Both the position numbers and the translations under genes were made by a program. A DNA stretch of 6,934 nucleotides, from the NCBI GenBank assembly GCA_902795745.1, contig CADBMG010000152.1:1-6934 (forward strand), written 5' to 3'. The notes beneath the pieces were generated by a model, which worked only from the letters and a program-made list of their open reading frames with translations, had not been told where the DNA came from and made no database searches. Shown here piece by piece: positions 1 through 6,340 of this stretch. This DNA comes from an uncultured Pseudomonadota bacterium. Lineage in GTDB: Bacteria > Pseudomonadota > Alphaproteobacteria > RF32 > CAG-239. Position 1 is the first letter of the stretch, and each line of letters starts with the position of its first letter.

Positions 1-1
1 C

Positions 2-2113
2 GGCGTGGTACGTGATTTTAACGGTAATATTATCGGACACGTTGATGAAAACGGAAATATTGTGGATGACAACGGCAATATAATCGGGCGTAAAGGTGCA
101 GATGTACGTTTGGCATTTGATGCCAATGGCAATGTCATAGGCTATGTCGATGAAAACGGTATTGTTCGCGATTTTAACGGTAACATTATCGGTTACACCG
201 ATGAAAACGGGGTAATTCGCTCTTTCGGATTGAAAGTAATAGGACGTATGGTTAATAAGAACCTTTTGCCGATAACCCCTGATGGACGTATTTTGGGTAC
301 GGTTAATAACCGCGGTGAGGTGATGCATCAACAACAGGTTGTGGGAAAAATGCAACCGAGTGGTTTAGTTACCGATATAACCGGCAGCAGAATATTGGCA
401 AAAGGGGTTAATCCGGGAGTTATTGTCGGTTGGGGCTGCGATTATGGAACAAAATTTGATAAGGACGGAATTATTCGTCGCGACGGTGTTGAAACAAATT
501 ATCGCATATATGCTGATGGCACGGTATGGACTGCCGAAGGAAAATATGTAGGTTCCGCTATTAAGACCGGCAGTGTTTATGATGATGAATGTCAATACGT
601 GGGAGAAGCATCTGCCGACGGATATGTGCGCGATGTTAACAATCGCGAAATAGGATGCCTTAATCCCGACGGTACAGTGCTTTCTTTGGAAGAACCGCGC
701 ATAAAAGGACATATTGTTGAGCCGCGTGTTGTTTATTCCAGTGATTGGGAAGAACTGGGAATGTTAGAAGCAAACGGTGTTTTGCGCGATAAGAGCGGAA
801 AAGCAATCGGTTGTATGAATAATTACGGCGACGTTTATGATAGAGCAGACGGATATTTAGGCTCACTTTCGAATGTTAAATATGCATTCGGGTTTGACGG
901 CAAATATTTAGGACGTTTTGATATTAACGGGCGTATTCAAATATCAGGTGTTGACGGTGCGCACTTGTTCCTTAACAAATATGTTGCCGACAAAAATCAA
1001 AATGTTATCGGCTACGCTGTACCGGAAGTTAATATATTGATAGATTCGGCAGGCAACAAACTCGGACATTTATTCCCAGACGGCAACGTTTATGACTCAA
1101 CGGGGGCGGTTGTCGATAAAATGAACGGGGGCGGAAACGGTTTGTACAACGGAGTAGCCGCTAAGTTCATTACTCCGGCAATGGTGGTTAATATGGATGG
1201 ACAATTGCTCGGAAGAGTAAACTATGATATGGACGTGGTTGATTTTAAAGGTCAGATTGTCGGACATATTAATGCTAACGGACAAATGTTTGACGCTAAC
1301 GGTAAGCAGCAGGGCGGAGTTGTCAAACAAGGTGGTGTTCGAGCTTATGACGGTGCATTTTTGGGGTATGTTGTCAAGAACGGTGCCGTGATAGAACTTG
1401 AAGAAATGGAAGTTGGCGATAATAAATATAAGCGTGGAGATGTTACCGGAAGAGTTGTTCCTGACGGGCATATTATCAACGATCAACAAGTTATAGGTGA
1501 AGTTTTGCCGCAAACATTGATGATGGATGTTTTGGGTAATTACATCGGATTTTCCAACGATCACGGTGTGGTGGTAAACAAAGACGGAACATATATGGCG
1601 GCACTTCTTCCGGGAGGAAATACAACAACGGGCGTCAGTGTTTTGCCGCAAGGGTTTGTTATTGATTTTTCCGGTAAGGTTGTAGGAGTGGCTTTACCGA
1701 CCGGAGATTTTGCAGATACACGCAGAATTGTCAGCGGCAAAGTTATGGCAGATGGTAAGGTTGTCAACAGCGATGGTAAATTTTTAGGTGAAGTTGTCAG
1801 TGGCGATGTAGTTATCGGTAATGACGACAAAGTCAAAGGTATAGTTGGCTTTGACGGTAAAGTGTATCGTTTCGGCAGTGTCGTCGGACGTATTGTTGCC
1901 GATGGCTTGGCCGTGGATAATCACAACAATGTTTTAGGTAGAGTTCACAACATAGGGCATACGGTATTGTCAAACAGTGGTGAATATATCGGTCGAATGA
2001 CTGCTGGCGGACGTGTTGTTGAAAATGCAAATCGCGAGATTGGATATATTAAAAGCAATGGTTCGTTTGTTGATATGGATAAAAACGTGTCGGGTTACAG
2101 TTTACCGGAAGCG
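2..2113 (+). repeat. Coding tandem repeat array A, about 40 units of 51 bp
   Basis: This is a protein-level tandem repeat with a modal period of 17 residues (51 bp); single units vary between about 16 and 18, and a few are irregular. Conserved positions in a unit are Asp/Asn 2, Gly 5, Ile/Leu/Val 8, Gly 9, Val 11, Gly 15 (usually preceded by Asn or Asp) and Val/Ile 17. Glycine turns alternating with beta-branched residues suggest short strands and turns, perhaps a beta-solenoid or stacked hairpins; this is inferred and not tested. Units are strongly diverged at the DNA level except near the left edge. Units become irregular around bases 675-770, 1110-1180 and 1790-1870. Confidence 0.9.
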
Positions 2114-2134
2114 GCGCGCAATCGGAGGAATTAG
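2..2134 (+). CDS. Tandem 17-residue-repeat protein upstream of VirB10 (5' partial)
   Basis: The function is not recognised. The visible part, about 710 residues, is almost entirely tandem units of about 17 residues (roughly 40 by eye) of the kind D-F-N-G-N-I-I-G-x-V-x-x-N-G-x-V. The same unit builds the N-terminal two thirds of the VirB10 that follows. The frame is open to the left edge: base 1 plus GGC and GTG read as (N)-G-V in perfect repeat register, so the GTG at base 5 is an internal Val codon and the true start and any signal peptide lie upstream. No catalytic motif, membrane segment or VirB10 cap domain is seen. The array stops part-way through a unit with the basic tail R-N-R-R-N. 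Only four cysteines occur (residues 145, 196, 218, 270 counted from the GTG). The stop TAG lies three bases before the virB10 ATG, so the two are co-translated. By inference it is an exported T4SS accessory or structural protein; a truncated VirB10 paralogue is the alternative. Confidence 0.93.
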   Translation, partial: GVVRDFNGNIIGHVDENGNIVDDNGNIIGRKGADVRLAFDANGNVIGYVDENGIVRDFNGNIIGYTDENGVIRSFGLKVIGRMVNKNLLPITPDGRILGTVNNRGEVMHQQQVVGKMQPSGLVTDITGSRILAKGVNPGVIVGWGCDYGTKFDKDGIIRRDGVETNYRIYADGTVWTAEGKYVGSAIKTGSVYDDECQYVGEASADGYVRDVNNREIGCLNPDGTVLSLEEPRIKGHIVEPRVVYSSDWEELGMLEANGVLRDKSGKAIGCMNNYGDVYDRADGYLGSLSNVKYAFGFDGKYLGRFDINGRIQISGVDGAHLFLNKYVADKNQNVIGYAVPEVNILIDSAGNKLGHLFPDGNVYDSTGAVVDKMNGGGNGLYNGVAAKFITPAMVVNMDGQLLGRVNYDMDVVDFKGQIVGHINANGQMFDANGKQQGGVVKQGGVRAYDGAFLGYVVKNGAVIELEEMEVGDNKYKRGDVTGRVVPDGHIINDQQVIGEVLPQTLMMDVLGNYIGFSNDHGVVVNKDGTYMAALLPGGNTTTGVSVLPQGFVIDFSGKVVGVALPTGDFADTRRIVSGKVMADGKVVNSDGKFLGEVVSGDVVIGNDDKVKGIVGFDGKVYRFGSVVGRIVADGLAVDNHNNVLGRVHNIGHTVLSNSGEYIGRMTAGGRVVENANREIGYIKSNGSFVDMDKNVSGYSLPEAARNRRN
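11..210 (+). repeat. Near-identical direct repeat of 44 bp at 156-bp spacing
   Basis: Bases 11-54 and 167-210 match at 37 of 44 positions by eye; five of the seven mismatches fall in one short stretch (bases 37-43 against 193-199). The spacing of 156 bp equals 52 codons, or three repeat units. The peptides D-F-N-G-N-I-I-G and D-E-N-G are identical in both copies. This is clearly higher identity than between units elsewhere in either array, so a three-unit block was probably duplicated recently. The array may continue in this form beyond the left edge. Confidence 0.8.
2124..2130 (+). promoter_or_regulatory. Ribosome binding site of virB10
   Basis: GGAGGAA lies seven bases before the ATG at 2138 and supports that start. 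It sits inside the last sense codons of the upstream repeat gene (its final R-R-N), whose TAG stop ends three bases before the ATG. This arrangement suits termination-reinitiation coupling between the two genes. Confidence 0.8.
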
Positions 2135-2137
2135 AGG

Positions 2138-2215
2138 ATGAAAAATTTTTCTCATTATCTTAGTCATATTGCCTTATTGCTTGGTTTGGCCCTGTGGTCG
2201 ACGGAAGCAAAGGCT
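2138..2215 (+). other. Signal peptide of the giant VirB10
   Basis: Residues 1-26 have Lys2, two His residues and a polar start, a hydrophobic core I-A-L-L-L-G-L-A-L-W at 11-20, and A-K-A directly before A-E at 26/27, a good signal peptidase I site. Canonical VirB10 instead has a cytoplasmic N-tail followed by an uncleaved transmembrane helix. If cleaved here, the mature protein would have no inner-membrane anchor. An uncleaved anchor cannot be excluded by eye. Confidence 0.75.
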
Positions 2216-5200
2216 GCCGAAATTACGGCGATTGACTTCAACGGTAATCCTTTGGGGCAAGTAATTTCTACCGGTATGGTTATTAATGCCGACGGTGATA
2301 ATATCGGATATATGACCGCAGACAGCCTGATTATGGATAATGACGATAGAATTATCGGAGGTGTGGTGCCGCAAGGTGTTGCCATAGGTTTGGACAACAG
2401 ATTATTGGGCAAGGTTCACAGTGACGGAGTGGTACGCAGTCTTAGCGGTAAGGATTTAGGGCGAGCTTTGCCGAACGGTTTGGTAATCAACAATAATTCC
2501 GAAATTATCGGCACTATATTGTATCCTGGATTGGTCTATTCCGCCCAAGGTCAAACTGTGGGACGTTTGACCGGTGCCGGAACGTACACCAATCTTGACG
2601 GTCAAGAAATCGGTTTTGTTTCGGCTAACGGTTATGCTTATCGTCGTTCTGGAGACAGCTTTATTCCGGACGGACGTTTAATTTCATCTAAAATGGTTGT
2701 TGCATTGGACGGACATTTTATCGGCAGTTTGGCTCCGTCGGGAAAAGTTGTTGATTTTGAAGGCAAAGAAATAGGAAATATTCATGCTAACGGTTATGTG
2801 TATAATTCTTCCGGCGCAATTATCGGCGGTTTGGTTAACAGCGGTTATGCCTTTGACATGACAGGTAATTATATGGGTATTGTTTCCTATAACGGTACAA
2901 TTGTTAAAGATGAGCAAGCTATAGGATATTATCGACCTGATGGCAATATTGTTAACGACAAAGATACGGTTATCGGCTATTTTGTTCCGATGACGGCAAC
3001 GGCAACCGATTTACGCGGACGTTATTTAGGTCGTTTAATCGTTGGAGGCGATGTTGTCAACGGCGGCAATAAAGTAGGTAAAGTTAAAGCCGACGGGTAT
3101 GTATACGATGATAAAAATATTGTTATCGGCGAGCTTGTTAAAACCGGTCCGGTGTTTGATACTCTGGCTCATATAAAAGGTCAGGCAATGCCGAACGGAA
3201 CGCTTATTTCTCTCGGCGGTGGTGTAATCGGTCGCATCAAGGGGGAAATGGCATTTGACACCAATGGTACACTTATCGGCGCGACTGTTGTTAAAAAGCT
3301 GGCGATTGATAATAACAATAAATCTTTAGGCAGTGCAGGTTTTGATGCCACTGTCCAAAATGGTTCGGAAGTACAAAGAGTATCGCCGTTCGGTTATCTT
3401 TTAAACAGCGATAATAAAGTTGTCGGCAGTGCGGTTGATATGTCTGCTGTCTATGGTTTGGAAGGTAAACTCCAAGCGTACGTGTTACCAAACGGAGGAC
3501 TTTATCCTCAGCAAGAAAATGGTATTTTGACTGTTAACGGAACACTTGTAAATCGTGAAGGCTGGTTGGGAGAAATTGTTAATCCGCTGTTCGTTCTCGG
3601 TTGGCACGGTCAACAATTAGGATTGCGGATGCAAGGCAATTTGTTACAAAATGCCAAAGGTCAAGTCAGCTACAAAATAACTCCGGCAAATTATGTTTTG
3701 GAAAGTGATGCAAAAATATCTGCCGATTTGTCACCTGTTAACGGTTTTGGCAGTTCAAGAATGATTGCTCTTAACATCAATGGTGATTTGATGGGCTATG
3801 CTAATGTGCTAGGAGAAGTGCAGGATTTGAACTCGAACGTTATAGGTACGGTGGTTTTCCGCGATTACGTGGCAGACAGCAACGGTGTTGTTAGCGGCAG
3901 ATTAATTGATTTTGCAACGGTTAATAATGACAAATGCGATGTTATAGGTGCAGTAAACGGTCGCGGAGATATTATTAATAATCGTGACGTGTTAATCGGG
4001 CGTTTACTGCCTAACGGGCAAGCAATTTCCGATGTCGGTAGTTATTTGGGGTATTCTGTTTCCGGCAAAGGATTGATTGATTTTAACGGCAAATATGTCG
4101 GTACTGTTAATGCCGGACATGGTATCGGTCTGCAAGGTCAGGTTTTGGGCTGTGTCAATCGTTACGGGCAAATTATCGATACTGAAAGCAAAATACGTTA
4201 TGGTGTTATTACGCCGGAGCCGGTTATAAACTTTGAAAACAATGTTGTAGGTCATGTGTTGGCTAACGGTCAAATTGCCGATGCCAATAGCAAAATTATC
4301 GGTTATATGCAACCGAACGGTAATGCGATTAGCACATCAGGGCGCAATTTAGGACAAGTGTTCAAATATGCTGTTGCTTACGATAATTCAAATAATTTTT
4401 TAGGTATGGTGCAAAATACCGGTCAAGTGCTTAATTCGTCCGGTGATGTGGTCGGAACGGTCAATTTTGACGGTAGTGTTGTCAATGATGGCGAAAACAT
4501 CGGCTATGCGTTATATGATTTTTACGTGTATGACGAAAACTTTGTTATTTATGGCTATGTTGCCAAAGACGGCTCGGTATTGAGCATGGTTGGCAGTCGC
4601 ATAGGCAAAATTGATAAAGGCTTTGTTGTTGATAAAAACGGTCGTGTTGTGGCGCGCGGTAATCGTGATTACATTGTGCGCAACAACGAAAAAGAAACAA
4701 TCGGTAATTTGCGTATGGATGGAACGGTAGTTGACTTTAACGGTAAAAATATCGGCAAATTGAGCGATTCGGGAGTTATCCGTAATGATAATAATGAAGA
4801 AATTGCTTATGCTACATCATTGCAATATTACGTTGCAGCAAAGAAAAGTTCACGCGGTACAGGTTGGGCAGATACCGAGCGAGTTCGTTTGAGTTCATCG
4901 CCTAAACCTAAAGCTCCGGCCAGTATTGTCGGCGAAGGCGGAGATGCAAAATCAGGATTCGGTCGCCGCATTATAGGTATAGCTCTTAGTCCTGACGGCG
5001 ATATTTTAGGCAAAATTTATGATGATGACAGCGTTAAAAATGATGAAGGTTTGCAAATAGGCTATCGTACACCTGACGGCATAGTGGTTGATATGAACTA
5101 CAATCCGATAGGCATTGAAGAAGTTAAGCGCTCTGCTCCAGCCGGTGGAATGTTTGTTCCAGCAGATGCTTTCGGCAATGGTAATGCCTACGGCATTGGT

Positions 5201-6331
5201 ACACAGCCGTCTAACTTGGGACCTGGTGGTGGCTATGGACAAGGCGAACGCTACGATCCGGTTCGCCAGCAGGCTTTGGCGCAATTACAGGCACGTCGTC
5301 GCGGCGATATTTCTGTCGGCAAAATATCATCGGGGATAAGTCCGTCATCATTTACCGGTTATGAAGAAGACGGTTGGCCAGGGGTTAATCGCAATATTTC
5401 AAGTTGGCGTGTCGATATGAGTCAAATGATATTGGAGGATAAGCCGATTCCTGCGGTTTTGGCTCGTTCTGTTTACGCTTCGGAAGGGTTCAGCGACAAT
5501 ATTCCGATTACGGCAGTGGTTGAACGCAATGTTTACGCCGAAGAAGGCCGCAATATTATCATTCCGGCAGGTTCACGTGTTATCGGGCGTTTAGGCGGAG
5601 GTTCAACCGGCGGCAACAGTGGTGGTGCTGTTAAAATCGGCATTTCATGGCGACGCTTGATTCGTCCGGACGGTTCGCAGTTTATTTTCTCTAATGCCAA
5701 TACTGCCGACGCTCAGGGCAGAGCCGGTGCAATCGGTTATTTGGATGAACAATTGCTGAAACGCTATACCTTGCCGCTGTTGACAACAGCATTGGAAAGT
5801 GGTGTGGCATACGTTATGGCTTCGGGTAAAGGAACAACGAATTATAATAACGGCGACTCAACGCAAGATGCCCGTTCGCAAGCGGCGGAAGAAGCTCGTC
5901 AGAACTTTATTTCGCAGATGAATACCATATTTGAGGATATTTTACAGCGTAAAGCCAATATTCGTTCTGTTACCTATGTTCCGGCTGGTACACGCATCAT
6001 AATCTTTCCTAATGAAGATTTGTGGTTGAATGATGCTAAACGTGCTATGGAAAAAGAGGAAGCCGCAGCCGCCAGTGGCAAAAAAACCGTACCGGCTCCG
6101 TTGATAGACGATAACAAACCACGAGGCGGAAACGTGACGTATGATGGTAATTACAATGAAAATGTACAGCCGGTATCTGCTGCCCGACGCGCACAACCGC
6201 AACAACAGAAACAACAATCAAGATTGATTGACGATAATAATTCTTCAAACAGGCAGCCTGTACAGTCAACACCTATAACATCTTCATCGGATGAAGACAA
6301 TTCTTCTGATGATATACCGGATTTATTGTAG
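2138..6331 (+). CDS. virB10: Giant repeat-bearing VirB10/TrbI-family T4SS core protein
   Basis: VirB10 proteins span the periplasm and form the outer-membrane cap of the type IV secretion core complex. This one has 1397 residues, against about 350-450 for typical members. Order of parts: signal sequence 1-26 (hydrophobic 11-20, cleavage motif A-K-A at 24-26); about 50 units of a 17-residue repeat at 32-896; a polar linker with S-S-P-K-P-K-A-P; an isolated repeat block 943-996; a Gly/Asn-rich linker about 1000-1036; Y-D-P-V-R-Q-Q-A-L-A-Q-L-Q around 1039-1051; the VirB10 domain about 1089-1298; and a low-complexity tail to 1397. Family hallmarks seen are I-I-I-P-A-G-S-R-V-I-G, W-R-R-L-I-R-P-D-G, the D-A-Q-G-R-A-G-A-I-G segment, the hydrophobic antenna region and a final I-I-I-F-P-N-E-D-L-W. 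The start is set by the ribosome site and signal peptide. Placement directly before virB11 supports the call. A signal peptide replaces the usual cytoplasmic tail plus membrane anchor. CagY and DotG are other VirB10 relatives enlarged by repeats. Confidence 0.93.
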   Translation: MKNFSHYLSHIALLLGLALWSTEAKAAEITAIDFNGNPLGQVISTGMVINADGDNIGYMTADSLIMDNDDRIIGGVVPQGVAIGLDNRLLGKVHSDGVVRSLSGKDLGRALPNGLVINNNSEIIGTILYPGLVYSAQGQTVGRLTGAGTYTNLDGQEIGFVSANGYAYRRSGDSFIPDGRLISSKMVVALDGHFIGSLAPSGKVVDFEGKEIGNIHANGYVYNSSGAIIGGLVNSGYAFDMTGNYMGIVSYNGTIVKDEQAIGYYRPDGNIVNDKDTVIGYFVPMTATATDLRGRYLGRLIVGGDVVNGGNKVGKVKADGYVYDDKNIVIGELVKTGPVFDTLAHIKGQAMPNGTLISLGGGVIGRIKGEMAFDTNGTLIGATVVKKLAIDNNNKSLGSAGFDATVQNGSEVQRVSPFGYLLNSDNKVVGSAVDMSAVYGLEGKLQAYVLPNGGLYPQQENGILTVNGTLVNREGWLGEIVNPLFVLGWHGQQLGLRMQGNLLQNAKGQVSYKITPANYVLESDAKISADLSPVNGFGSSRMIALNINGDLMGYANVLGEVQDLNSNVIGTVVFRDYVADSNGVVSGRLIDFATVNNDKCDVIGAVNGRGDIINNRDVLIGRLLPNGQAISDVGSYLGYSVSGKGLIDFNGKYVGTVNAGHGIGLQGQVLGCVNRYGQIIDTESKIRYGVITPEPVINFENNVVGHVLANGQIADANSKIIGYMQPNGNAISTSGRNLGQVFKYAVAYDNSNNFLGMVQNTGQVLNSSGDVVGTVNFDGSVVNDGENIGYALYDFYVYDENFVIYGYVAKDGSVLSMVGSRIGKIDKGFVVDKNGRVVARGNRDYIVRNNEKETIGNLRMDGTVVDFNGKNIGKLSDSGVIRNDNNEEIAYATSLQYYVAAKKSSRGTGWADTERVRLSSSPKPKAPASIVGEGGDAKSGFGRRIIGIALSPDGDILGKIYDDDSVKNDEGLQIGYRTPDGIVVDMNYNPIGIEEVKRSAPAGGMFVPADAFGNGNAYGIGTQPSNLGPGGGYGQGERYDPVRQQALAQLQARRRGDISVGKISSGISPSSFTGYEEDGWPGVNRNISSWRVDMSQMILEDKPIPAVLARSVYASEGFSDNIPITAVVERNVYAEEGRNIIIPAGSRVIGRLGGGSTGGNSGGAVKIGISWRRLIRPDGSQFIFSNANTADAQGRAGAIGYLDEQLLKRYTLPLLTTALESGVAYVMASGKGTTNYNNGDSTQDARSQAAEEARQNFISQMNTIFEDILQRKANIRSVTYVPAGTRIIIFPNEDLWLNDAKRAMEKEEAAAASGKKTVPAPLIDDNKPRGGNVTYDGNYNENVQPVSAARRAQPQQQKQQSRLIDDNNSSNRQPVQSTPITSSSDEDNSSDDIPDLL
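2231..4825 (+). repeat. Coding tandem repeat array B, about 50 units of 51 bp
   Basis: Residues 32-896 of VirB10 repeat with a strict 17-residue period over long stretches, for example the first eight units after the signal peptide. The unit follows hydrophobic-D-x-x-G-x-x-I-G-x-V-x-x-N-G-x-V and is the same as in the upstream gene. Part of the array (residues about 205-360) has a 50-51-residue super-period of three units, each triad marked by a unit whose N-G turn is replaced by hydrophobic or aromatic residues before the F-D or T-D (for example G-Y-A-F-D-M-T-G). Residues about 385-570 are more diverged. The two cysteines, 600 and 672, lie at unit positions 5 and 10. Confidence 0.9.
4964..5125 (+). 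repeat. Isolated repeat block between the two VirB10 linkers
   Basis: Residues 943-996 contain about three units of the same repeat (S-P-D-G-D-I-L-G, N-D-E-G-L-Q-I-G, V-V-D-M-N-Y-N-P-I-G). The block is separated from the main array by a charged, Ser/Pro-rich linker (about 900-942) and followed by a Gly/Asn-rich linker (about 1000-1036). It looks like a detached small module next to the cap domain. Confidence 0.8.
5402..6031 (+). other. VirB10 C-terminal outer-membrane cap domain
   Basis: Residues about 1089-1298 match the VirB10/TrbI conserved domain. It opens with a V-D-M-S-Q-M-I-L-x-D-x-x-I-P-A-V-L segment, then N-V-Y-A-E-E-G leading into the I-P-A-G-S-R-V-I-G strand, a Gly-rich loop, G-I-S-W-R-R-L-I-R-P-D-G, the A-D-A-Q-G-R-A-G-A-I-G turn, a hydrophobic helix pair around Y-T-L-P-L-L-T-T-A-L-E-S-G-V-A-Y-V (the membrane-crossing antenna in known structures), and V-P-A-G-T-R-I-I-I-F-P-N-E-D-L-W at the end. 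The domain looks complete and intact. Confidence 0.92.
6032..6328 (+). other. Low-complexity C-terminal tail of VirB10
   Basis: About 100 residues follow the cap domain, where typical VirB10 proteins end within a short distance. A charged Lys/Glu/Ala stretch (A-M-E-K-E-E-A-A-A-A) leads into Asn/Gln/Ser/Pro-rich sequence with a Q-P-Q-Q-Q-K-Q-Q run and a very acidic end (S-S-S-D-E-D-N-S-S-D-D-I-P-D-L-L). The motif L-I-D-D-N occurs twice, at 1322-1326 and 1363-1367. The tail is probably disordered. Its role is unknown. Confidence 0.75.
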
Positions 6332-6336
6332 GAGGG
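6330..6336 (+). promoter_or_regulatory. Ribosome binding site of virB11
   Basis: AGGAGGG, a near-perfect Shine-Dalgarno sequence, overlaps the TAG stop of virB10 and lies four bases before the ATG at 6341. It fixes the virB11 start and indicates coupled translation. Confidence 0.88.
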
Positions 6337-6340
6337 AAAA

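Noticed and set aside
5..7. GTG as the start codon of the upstream repeat gene
   Set aside because: It lies inside a repeat unit in perfect register (N-G-V-V-R-D-F-N-G) with the preceding bases, there is no room for a ribosome site, and the frame is open to the window edge.
1097..1651. Long antisense open frame of 184 codons, and other minus-strand frames
   Set aside because: They are shadows of repeat-rich coding DNA: biased composition, no ribosome sites, no recognisable domains, and fully covered by strongly supported sense genes.
2100..2140. The upstream gene as the broken 5' part of virB10 (nonsense mutation)
   Set aside because: virB10 has its own ribosome site and a complete signal peptide right after the stop, which a simple nonsense mutation would not create.
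2..4825. CRISPR array
   Set aside because: The 51-bp periodicity is coding and gradual, repeats are diverged at the DNA level, and there are no identical repeats with unrelated spacers.
2..4825. RTX, Rhs/YD or MORN repeats
   Set aside because: The units lack the G-G-x-G-x-D nonapeptide, the YD motif pattern and the MORN Tyr-Gly core. The 17-residue period with Gly at 5, 9 and 15 fits none of them. A loose resemblance to the fungal DUF3659 repeat came to mind but cannot be tested by eye.
5115..5339. Plus-strand overlapping frame of 74 codons inside virB10
   Set aside because: It lies over the Gly/Asn-rich linker in another frame, has no convincing ribosome site and no domain similarity.
2132..6331. 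Recoded TAG joining the three genes into one protein
   Set aside because: Both TAG codons are followed within a few bases by ATG with a strong Shine-Dalgarno sequence, and the next protein starts with a signal peptide or a normal VirB11 N-terminus. In-frame spacing alone is weak evidence.
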